Source: Massospora cicadina
Taxonomy: Eukaryota > Entomophthoromycota > Entomophthoromycetes > Entomophthorales > Entomophthoraceae
Reading direction: 5' to 3'
Length of the DNA: 64,000 nucleotides
Assembly (NCBI GenBank): GCA_022478985.1
Contig: JAKSZP010008019.1
Location: forward strand, 62,001 to 126,000
Below the pieces are notes generated by a model. That model was not told the origin of the DNA. It ran no database searches and saw only the letters and a program-made list of their open reading frames with translations. Made by a program: the position numbers and the translations under genes. Of the stretch, positions 55,740-64,000 are shown one piece after another. Each line of letters opens with the position of its first letter. The first letter of the stretch is position 1.

Positions 55740-58700
55740 ATTACAGGGAGGAGGGGGAACGTTCAAAGGGTCTGGAGCCACAATTGAGCACATGTTGAGG
55801 AAGGGGTCAAAGTTGATGATCTAAACCAGGAACTAGGATGAGACCAACTGATGGAGATGCGGTGGGAGGTATCCAAACAACCACGCTTGAAAGTGGTCCA
55901 CTAAGTGGGACTGGAACCGGTGGACAGCTTCTGGGAGGGTTGGGGTGGAGCCTGCAATGGCATCCAAGACAATCGTGTGGATGGTCCACATGGCGATTGC
56001 AACCACCAGAGCATGGAGGGAGGGTGGAATAGGGGAGACCATAGATAAAGCAAACATATCCCTAGACAAACTGAAGGGATGTGTCTGATCCTGGCAAAGC
56101 AGACGTTGCACCTCACGCCAAATCGCTTTAGAGGTAGGGCACTTTTCCAGGCGGTGAAACAGCGTTCCATACTGGCCACACATGACGCAGGATGAGTTTA
56201 AAGCGTTAGAGCGCTCAGCATTATGGTACACCCACCTCAAGCAGCGCCACACATAGGATTGGACATGAGGCTGCAGAAGAGGGTGGTGGGCGTACTTCCA
56301 AATTGTCTTCTGGGTCTCAAGGGAATAAGGGATGTCCATCATGTCCAGGTAATCCACCCTGGATAGGACATGGGGCCTTGTGGGTATCAATCCGTCCAGA
56401 ATTGGTAGCCCCTGGACCTCCTGTGTGAATTGAGGAGAGGGGCACCCCCTCTGGGCAGTGTGTCCACAAATACAAATTCCCCACTCAGCGCTTCACATGG
56501 AGAGGAGGATTCGCTTGAAGTGGGGTGCAGTCCCATGGGGATCAGCAGCTGAAGGGTGGGAAGCTAGATATTTCATCAAAGAGTGAGAGTGCGACGGATT
56601 GGCAAGGCCCAGGGCGCGGGAGAAGTTGGAGCGGGCTGCATGGGACCAGTGTTGGGATGGGAGTGTAGGGATGGTAACAGCCGCGATCCAGGTACCCAGG
56701 ATCTTTGCAGCATGGGCCTCAAAGTTGAGCGGGCCCATGCCGCCACTATGGCGAGGGCCAAACATGACCTCAAGATGCACTGGCGGTGGGTGGCCCAACC
56801 AAAGCCACCCTTGCAGAAAGGCATACAGTGACTTGAAAAAACTTGGGGAGAAAGCGATGGCGTGGGCCCCAAACCAAACTTTGGAGAGGAGCATAGAGTT
56901 GGTTAGTACAACCCTGCTAGTAAGGGAAGTAGGGTGAGCTCTGAGGGAGGCGATGCGCTTTGTCACGTTGTCCAGAATATGGCTTTCCATCACTGCTTAG
57001 GCATACCCTCCTGCCTTTAACCACACCCCCAAATAGCGGACTGGCCCAACGGTAGGGCGCGGCACAAAGGGGAGCACAAGTGGGGCGGTGTGGGATGGGT
57101 AGGGTAAGCAAGCGCGTGTGCTAGCAGATGGGTCAGGCTGAAGACAGGGCGATGATGCACAGCAGTTTCGATACCGACCAAGGAGAATAATTTTGGCTTT
57201 GGAGGCGTTTAGTGCAGCAATACTTACCTGGGAGTAAATCTTGATAAGAGCTTCAAGCGCGCGTGCATCATGATTGTTAAACACCCCGACCACACAATCA
57301 TCAGCAAATGCCAACATCTTGACTGGTGCTTAGCCTTGCACATGGACCCCAGTAAGGCGGGCATTTACATTCTGAAGAAGTGGGTCAATGCTGAAGTTAT
57401 ATAAGAGTGGGCTAAGGGGGTCCCTTGGCGTAGGCCCCTTTGAGGGCGGACTACATCCGTGAGAAAGCTAGGGCCACGCACTGCCATTGTCACGGATTCC
57501 ATCATCAGCATCACCCAACTGATGAAACGTGGGGGTAGGCGAAATTGGTGGAGGCAGGCCCTGAGGTATTACCAGTTTACCTATCATAGGCCTTCTGCTG
57601 GTCTAAAAATACAAGTGCCCCAGAGGCCGTGGACTGACAGGCTTTAGCCACAGAGTGCACGTTGTCCCAAATCGACCTTCTGGGTATGAAACCGAATTGT
57701 TCTGGGGAGATGGTAGCAGAGGCAACAATCCCTAGATGGTTAGCCATGATTTTGGCTAAAATCTTTGTATCCGTGTCTGTTAGAGAAATGGGGCGCCAGT
57801 TGGCTAGGTCTAGCTTATCCCCTTTCTTGAAGAGCGTAATAATGTAGGCCTCTTGCCCTCCTGGTAGGAGGCGCGTTTCCAAAAGGTTCTGGTTAAGGGA
57901 GGCAAGCAACAGTGGGGACAAATAATTGAAGTACTTCTTATTGAACTCATAAGGAATGCCATCAGAGCTGGGGCATTTTCAATTTGGTGCACCGCTGACA
58001 GCAGACCATAGTTCATCCAGAGTAAATAAATTCATAAACTCCAGGAATCAGAGAACGGTGCTGATGTGAGTGCTATTGAGAAAATCGCCATTTTGGCCAT
58101 CATAATTGGTTCAGATTGGTACAACTTGGAGTAATACTTTTGTATCTCAATCGCCACTTTGGCCGGCTTATCCATGACGGAATTGTCTGGCCTTCGCACC
58201 TGTGTGCAGGCCAAGCTCTGGCGCGGGGCAAAGAATTTTTGAAAAAAATAATTGGAGCACGTGTCACCTGATGTAATATGTTTAGCCCTGTACTGAACAT
58301 AAACCCGATGTTTATGTTACTGCTCAAGTGCGTTGAGGTGGGCGGCTGCTTCCACCCACTTATTCCCCAAGCAGGGCTGTAGCCCTTGGCTGGGATGTTG
58401 GAATCCAGGTGGGCCAGCTCCACCAGAGCGCGCAAGATGACTGCTGAGGTGGAGCGTGAGCGTCAGGAGGAGATGTGGCGAGCCTGGTGGATTGTGTCCA
58501 CTTTGAAGGCCGACCAGGTGGAAATTGGGTCAGCGCAAAACGGTGCAATAAATTCCTGTGTCAATGTCATGGATTCCATCCATGTGGAAAATCTTGGTGA
58601 CATGAGTTTGGCCAGGTGAAGTTTGCACCATATTGGAGCCTGAGCCACTGGGTTGGGTAGGTGGAAGAATTTTAAAACCAGCCTGTGATTGGAGAAATTG

Positions 58701-59388
58701 ATTTTTGATGTGTGAAAATGGGAAATCTGGGTACAAAATTGCAACGGCGCATGGATAAGGTCGAGGTGGGACATGGACCTTAACTGGCCATTGTGGAAGT
58801 GCGGGCACAACATGTTTTCAAGCAGCGGAGATGATGCGGCGCGCGTCAAAAAACCCTATGGTGGCCTTGAGGAAACATAGTTCCACGTGTCCCTGTGGTG
58901 GGGAAGATGAGGAAGGCCAGCGATCGGTGGATGGGTTCAACCAGCAGTTCATGTTGCCAATTACAAAAGGGTCAGGGGTAATGGAAGAAATTTTGACCAA
59001 CAAGAAAAATTCCCAACGCTCTTGTGCACAGGTCAGGGCGTAAATGTTGATGATAATGTGCACCACGTCAGCCCATGAGAATTTGACAACGAGGACTCAG
59101 CCATTAAGGAAGGATTCAGATGACAAAAACTGGAAAAATTGTTTATTTTGAATAAGCACCCCACAGTGCTTGGACCAGAAGGACAGGGAGGAGGAGCATG
59201 GATTTCCATGCATCCTCAGAACCGCGCGGACAGTGGGACTCCTGGATGGCCAGGATGTCCACAGGTAAATTATTTTGTAAAAAACTCAGTTTCCTAGCCT
59301 GGTATGGCGAGGCCTTGAGTCTGGCGATGTTCAACATCCCTAAAGTAAAGACTCCCCCATTGCACCTTAGGTGTGAGAGGAAGGGCAT
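55740..59388 (-). pseudogene. LINE B ORF2 (minus copy)
   Basis: Start ATG 59388 (MPFLSHLRCNGGVFTLGMLN). Endonuclease VDILAIQESHCPRGSEDAWK; in the next pieces VIGNMNCWLNPSTDRWPSSS, where the usual Asp of GDxN is Asn, and INFSNHRLV. RT: KKGDKLDLANWRPISLTDTD, PEQFGFIPRRSIWDNVHSVA, LVFLDQQKAYDR and MLAFADDCVVGV (57317). A finger C-VM-C-GQYGTLF-H-RLEK-C near 56190 in the part open at 56390-55833. Frameshifts lie between these pieces, one in the QGDPLSP codons near 57430. Confidence 0.88.
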
Positions 59389-59435
59389 CCGGGCCCTTCA
59401 GCCATCTCATGATCTTCACGGCGCTTCTCAGCGCC

Positions 59436-60774
59436 TCAGGTGTGTGCAGCAACGTAGTCAGAAGAATGGGTAACTTTGGCAGTCGGGTTCATGTTGGCTT
59501 TTGCCTTTGCTTTTGGTTTCCCCGCTGCAGAACAAGATTTTTGTGGTGCACTCAATTTTGGTACACCAACGCATGATTTAAAATTTTTCAGGTAGGTTGG
59601 AGACCAAATTGGTTCCAATTGAGGCTTAGGCGCATAGGTCGGGTGAAATTGAATCTCTCATCAGAACTTCAGTTTGGGCAGCCCAATCAACTTGGGCATC
59701 CCAATCTGGTTGGTTGAGAGATTCTTGAGCTGCTTCCACCGCGAAAGTCTCAATGTCCTCCTGGTGTTGGGAGTGTGGGATAGCAGAGGCTACCTTGGCC
59801 GCCTCCTTGGCCGCTGCCCTGCGGGCCCGTTTGGCCTTCTTCCACTCTTGAGGGGATATAGGGTGCACTACTAAGTAGCAGCCTTGTGCTCCCCACAGGA
59901 AGACGTTCTTTGTATTGGCGGTTGGTTCATAGTGGGTCTCCCCGTTGTTCATGGCTTCCAAGGGATGTTCTTGGAATATGATGCCCTCCTTGGAGGGGCA
60001 GGCGTGTGCCTTATGGCCTAATGCATCACAATGGGTGCAGATGGGAGGTGCGCTGTCCATGGTGACCTGGAAAGGGTGGGTGGTATGCCCCTCAATATTG
60101 ACAAAAGTGGAGTGTGGGATCTGGGTTATATCCTTCGCTATCTTCTTGGTTGGGATTAGGACTGCGATGGCTTTGCCAGTGCACAGGTGTGGCATCAGTG
60201 TAAAGTGTTGCATTTTGAAGGATTTTATTTTGCCATATATGGTGAGCCCGGCCTTCAGGTGTTGTTCTAGTATGGCGCATTTGAATGTAGTGGGCAGAAA
60301 GTTGAAAGTAAGAAAAATTGCTTGGACTTTGTCCATCTGGTGCACTTAGTTTTGATGACCCGCTGCCCATCAGGGAGGTCTATTACAATGTGCACCATAG
60401 CAGCTTTGTCCGCTGCCTTCTTGCTCTCAAAACCTAGATCCAGCCAACTGCATGACATGGATTGAGGTACAATGTACACCGCGTTTGGGAAATGAATATG
60501 TACATCCTCATAAAACTTTTCCCATAGTGCCATTTGCTGAATATCCAGGAACACCCGTACTCCATATTCCACCAACAAAAGTGGTTGAGAGTGCGGCGTA
60601 TTGATGTACTGGTTTCATTGCACCTGCCAAGCTAAGATTTTATGGGGAAATGGTAACTGCCGGTTTTTTGTTTTTGTCTAATCTGCCAGATTCACCGGGG
60701 CATTTGCAAACTGTGGAAGTCGCAGGGCCACCACTTGTGCCCTTTACCTTACTTGCCCAACTGCTCCCCAACAT
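59436..60774 (-). pseudogene. LINE B ORF1 (minus copy)
   Basis: Start ATG 60774 (MLGSSWASKVKGTSGGPATS). Part open at 60578-60267 (PNAVYIVPQSMSCSWLDLGF), then after a frame break 60345-59626: FLTFNFLPTTFKCAILEQHL, a knuckle C-TH-C-DALG-H-KAHA-C, QEHPLEAMNNGETHYEPTAN, ISPQEWKKAKRARRAAAKEA and acidic SLNQPDWDAQVDWAAQTEVL. The basic tail ends near 59436. Confidence 0.85.
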
Positions 60775-61317
60775 GGGTGCAAACTAATCTCCTTGGTGAG
60801 ATTATCAAACTAAAGTCAGACTTTAATTGTATCTGTTGCAAAGGTGATTGCAACATAAGAAAAGTTTAATAATGGGTTTTATTGGATATAATGATTTTAT
60901 TATTGGGTCGCCTCTAAATAAGGCGATGCCAATATTCAATGATTACAATTTAATTTGCCTAAAATTAAGGTGATAGCAAATCTGAGAATAACCATCTGAA
61001 ACAAGGAGAATCGGTGGAACTGAATAGTCTAAGCTATATGAGTGGTATCATCCAAGCTGCTGTAATATAAGCAAGATGGGCGATTAAGAAAGTGTTGTTG
61101 TTAAGTGAGTTAAGAAAAGCGGAATAGAAAGAATCCGCGGTATTAAGCATATTAAATAAAAGAGGTTGTGGGAGCAAATGCTCCATATTATTATATAAGT
61201 TACTTTCTGTTGTTTTGAGGACAACGATCTTCATATCGTTGGTCCTGATTGCTCAGTGGGTCAAACCCTGTGCAAAGTCCGCCAGCGTATCTATTGATAC
61301 TGCCAATTGTATAACAG

Positions 61318-61335
61318 TGGTGCTCACTACATGGG
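61318..61335 (+). promoter_or_regulatory. Primer binding site of gypsy A3
   Basis: TGGTGCTCACTACATGGG, one base after the LTR; one mismatch from the 33093 site. Confidence 0.78.
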
Positions 61336-61383
61336 GCCCATTGATCAGCTATAAAAATTTAAAAAAAAACCCAGTTGCCTGCT

Positions 61384-62330
61384 ATGTCGCAGTCTGGTTG
61401 CTTTGATAAGGAATCTGCATGAGACGCTGGGGCCGTTGCATATGAGAAATTAAAACTTGCATTGGACACTGTGCTCAAAAGACAAGATGAGCTTCTCCAG
61501 GAAGTTTGCAGTGAAAATCTGCTGCCATTTGATCGTGATGGAAATATTCATGGGTTCTTTTGACAATTTGAATTTGCAATGAAGGAACCTCAGACCTGCA
61601 AAGGGCGAAACTGTTAATCTCAACCTTGGATGCTGAAAGTGCTGATCAAGTCATTTGTTATCTTCCAGATAGTTCCGTTACATACCAAGAAGTTAAAAAG
61701 ACAGTGTTGTGGTTGTTCAGAGGAACTGGAAAAATGTCGCAGTGGAAATCTGAGTTCTTGACCATTGAGTTTCAGCGAAACAAGACCCTCACTACATTTG
61801 CTGAGCGTTTTATGGCGGAAGCCCATGTGTTGATTGGGCAGGATTTATATCTGAAGTTGATGTGTGCATTGCTATGTCCTCTGCGGTGAAGCCATACCCT
61901 GAGCTTTTTCAACATCATGGCCCCATTGTTGGAGCCCGATGTACCTCTTCTTAAACTTGTTCAGTTTGTACATCACTTAGCTGTCACTTTCCCGCCACCC
62001 AACATTAGGCAGATTCACACTGTCGCCGTTGCTGACCCTAATCATGTGGGGGGAATCAATCAGTTGGTGCAGGTTTTGCCAGGTTACTCACTGTGGTCCA
62101 ACATCCCTCCCATATCCGCTGATCAACAATTAACCAACTACTACTTTGATCTAAATACATTGATCAACAGCAGGCGTTCTACCAATGTGGGTCTGGTTAC
62201 ACTGATCATCTTTGTAATACCCGTCCAAGTGAACCAACCTATATTAAGCACAGACGTAGGACCTATGGAGTAATTTATTTTAATTACGGTCACACTGGGC
62301 ATATGGGATACTGGTGCCTAATTGATGGAT
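61384..62330 (+). pseudogene. Gag of gypsy A3
   Basis: Start ATG 61384 (MSQSGCFDKESA). Core pieces ENLLPFDRDGNIHGFF, VTYQEVKKTVLWLFRGTGKM and LTTFAERFMAEAHVLIGQDL (61626-61889), then PLLEPDVPLLKLVQFVHHLA (61917-62273). The nucleocapsid knuckle reads Y-FN-Y-GHTG-H-MGYW-C near 62275: the first two Cys are Tyr (TGY to TAY), abolishing zinc binding. Frame break near 61880. Confidence 0.78.
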
Positions 62331-62339
62331 CCCTTATAT

Positions 62340-63470
62340 ACAACAGGATCAAAGTTATCAGGGAAAAGTCAGAGCGGAGTAGAGACAGGACTCTCTACTT
62401 CCGCTATCTCAAATTTGTACATCCCACCTGAAGCTACTGTATTAATTGCAGCAAAATTCTCTCAGTATGACGATACCTTCCTCTACCAACAGCTGGTTGG
62501 GGGAGTAAATGTGCTGTCTCAAACACAAGTCAAAGAAATGGCGGTCATAAGGTTTCCAGAGCAACCAAAGCCTTATGCTTGTCAAATGTTTGACCAAAGC
62601 CCGTCAGGCCAGCTAGAACCATTCACAGGTGCATTGTCTTTAAGAGGAGTAGAGGTCGCCCTTCCAGTGGATGCTATTAAAACAGAGTACCCTAAATTCA
62701 GTGCAAGTATTATAAATTTCCTGTAAAAATGTGAACAGCTGAATGTACACGTAGTAAATAGCTGGCATTCATCTTACTCAGAGTGCACCTACTGTGACAT
62801 TGTGGTAGCCAAAACCTGAGTACAAGTTATAATTGATACAGGCGCTCCTGTTAACATTGTCTCCACCAAGTTGGTGGCGAAGTTATCTTTAAAACCTGAC
62901 ATAGACCACCATATGGTGTATGGGACTGCTGGGGTGGAAACCACGGTCTCTGAAGGAGCATATAGCGCACTTCCCTTGCAGTTCAGATCTGTTGTTGTGG
63001 TTTCTCCAGCGGTAGTATTACCAAATAGCAACTATGATCTGTTGATTGGGACTGCTTTTATGCGACATTATGGGGCTGTTGTTGACATATAGAAGAGACC
63101 CTTGCTATTTTGGGACAGCGGATCCCAATTTATTTTAAGTCCAGTGGAGTGCCAAAGGATTCAGTGCATATGGGACAAATCAACCTTGCCTACAGTGATG
63201 GAGTGATTCCAGTGTGCTATCATTGATTAAAATGGAAAACTCGGGCTCTTCCTCATCAGTTATATGAATATCAGGGGTTACCACTTAGGGCATCTGGAGC
63301 TATATCCATTCCCTCTGGACACCAAGTAATAATAGGCACTGAGTTAGAGGTGGAATTGCCAGCTGAGCTCTATGGGGAGATCATTGGGCCTTATCAGCAA
63401 TCGCGGCTTGAGCCCCACGTGGCTCCAGGCATCATACTTCCAGGCCATGGGGAGATCAAGATATTGATAG
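62340..63470 (+). pseudogene. Protease region of gypsy A3
   Basis: An open part 62322-62726 (spacer with SKLSGKSQSGVETGLSTSAI and QPKPYACQMFDQSPSGQLEP) is followed by the active site VIIDTGAPVNIV with Asp-Thr-Gly intact (62835-62843), then VYGTAGVETTVSEGAYSALP and NSNYDLLIGTAFMRHYGAVV. Stop TAG near 63090, then YHxLKWKTRALPHQLYEYQG. The best-preserved protease of the three gypsy-A copies. Confidence 0.8.
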
Positions 63471-64000
63471 CAAATCTTTGGAACAGACCAATATGAATCT
63501 GCCAGCATCAGATATAGCGTATTTACATCTAGTCCCAGTTGAGGAGATCAACCAGGTTCATGAGTTTGGTTCTCTGGATAATTTTGTCTGGCCATCAAAC
63601 CGCATCTTGGCGCAATGGTAGTTGTACCATGGGAGAAATTATCTGAGTTATCCAAAGATCAGAAGGATTGTGTGGAAGCTTTATTTCAAAATATAAAGAG
63701 GATTTTTGCGGCTGACAATCATGATTTGGGGTGCGCTAGGGGGTGGTTCATAGACTGGACACTGGGGATCATCCCCCCATCAGATCTCGGCCAATCCGCT
63801 GATCAAGGGCCGCTGAAGAAGTTGTCACTGAGGAGATTAACAAGCTGCTAGAGCAGGGAATGCTAGAACCATCTAAGAGTCCATGGGCTTCGCTTGTCCC
63901 AATTGTTAAAAAGAAGGAGGTTAGTACTAACCGCGTAGTAATTGACTACCAGAAGCTCAATAGTGTCACCAAAGAAAGACTCATATTCTCTGCCGCGGAT
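63471..64000 (+). pseudogene. Start of reverse transcriptase of gypsy A3 (cut by window end)
   Basis: Linker DNHDLGCARGW..DTGDHPPIRS, then KLLEQGMLEPSKSPWASLVP, IVKKK and RVVIDYQKLNSVTKE, the N-terminal RT blocks. A TGA lies in the linker at about 63800; the younger copy has TGA at the matching place. Confidence 0.75.

Larger units (their letters stand above)
55614..60869 (-). mobile_element. LINE B, minus-strand copy, full length
   Basis: 5256 bp between perfect 14-bp repeats TAATGGGTTTTATT (55600-55613, 60870-60883), inside the gypsy A3 LTR. Minus-strand 5' end AACTTTTCTTATGTTGCAAT has a hairpin GTTGCAA/TTGCAAC. The 3' end is TGTCCATCCCCTGGTCAGCC, TTCCCCACAATAAATC. Better preserved than the plus copy. 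Confidence 0.93.
55486..61316 (+). repeat. 5' LTR of gypsy A3, split by LINE B (minus)
   Basis: TGTCATGATTCTGATATG ... CCAATTGTATAACA. The left part 55486-55613 and right part 60884-61316 join into a normal LTR. It contains GGGAGCAAATGCTCC near 61171 and GGACAACGAT/ATCGTTGGTCC near 61218. Confidence 0.9.
55486..64000 (+). mobile_element. Ty3/gypsy element A3, runs off the window
   Basis: 5' LTR 55486-61316 (split by a LINE), primer site 61318, gag, protease and the start of RT up to the window end. It is inserted in the C-terminal part of an ORF1-only element. The LTR pieces total 561 bp, equal to the younger gypsy A. The protease keeps its DTG site. The right LTR and target duplication are outside the window. 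Confidence 0.9.

Noticed and set aside
1..64000. Host protein-coding gene hidden between elements
   Set aside because: Every open stretch above about 100 codons is explained by gag-pol, LINE ORFs or their antisense shadows. The remaining AT-rich regions have only short random frames and no recognisable exon series.

Overview
The window is retrotransposon sequence from end to end, in a eukaryotic genome. I found no host gene, rRNA, tRNA gene or CRISPR array. Coding scraps belong to Ty3/gypsy-type LTR retrotransposons and to non-LTR (LINE-type) elements whose reverse transcriptases look Tad-like. Together with the AT-rich, decayed background this suggests a large, repeat-bloated fungal genome, perhaps a basidiomycete such as a rust. 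That assignment is an inference of low certainty.

Layout. (1) 1-4316: AT-rich repeat with an ORF1-only LINE-type element (344-2236, 16-bp target duplication). (2) 4317-9670: non-autonomous LTR element B1. (3) 9671-19161: decayed gypsy element 'C', split in its RNase H domain by a second non-autonomous LTR element, B2 (13311-17652), whose 3' LTR carries a tRNA-derived SINE. (4) 19162-41383: an old gypsy element 'A' stretched to about 22 kb by five later insertions: a 290-bp LINE tail, a 6-kb LINE (A), a solo LTR, a complete younger gypsy-A (32530-38580, inside the old integrase) and a second ORF1-only element inside the 3' LTR. (5) 41384-52544: AT-rich repeat 'R', split by a 5.3-kb LINE (B, plus strand) and by minus-strand non-autonomous LTR element B3, whose 3' LTR carries a second SINE. 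(6) 52545-64000: two ORF1-only elements head to tail, the second hit by a third gypsy-A (from 55486, running off the window), whose 5' LTR is in turn hit by a minus-strand LINE B. Nesting reaches four levels.

How the pieces relate. Autonomous LINEs A and B have different 3' ends: 'CTAGTACTAAAA' for A and 'GTCCCCTGGTCAGC...AATAAA' for B. Each 3' end recurs on ORF1-only elements, and the B-type end also recurs on two tRNA-derived SINEs. This fits non-autonomous elements recruiting LINE reverse transcriptases through their 3' tails. Two insertions of only 18 and 23 nt consist of little more than the A-type tail. The three non-autonomous LTR elements (B1-B3) carry a tandem array of roughly 70-80-bp units, many with a hairpin whose two arms change together between units; this is the best candidate for an undescribed functional structure. 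Several in-frame stops and lost zinc ligands are C-to-T changes in CpA (or the reverse complement), suggesting a RIP-like or deamination process. All gene fragments below are broken.
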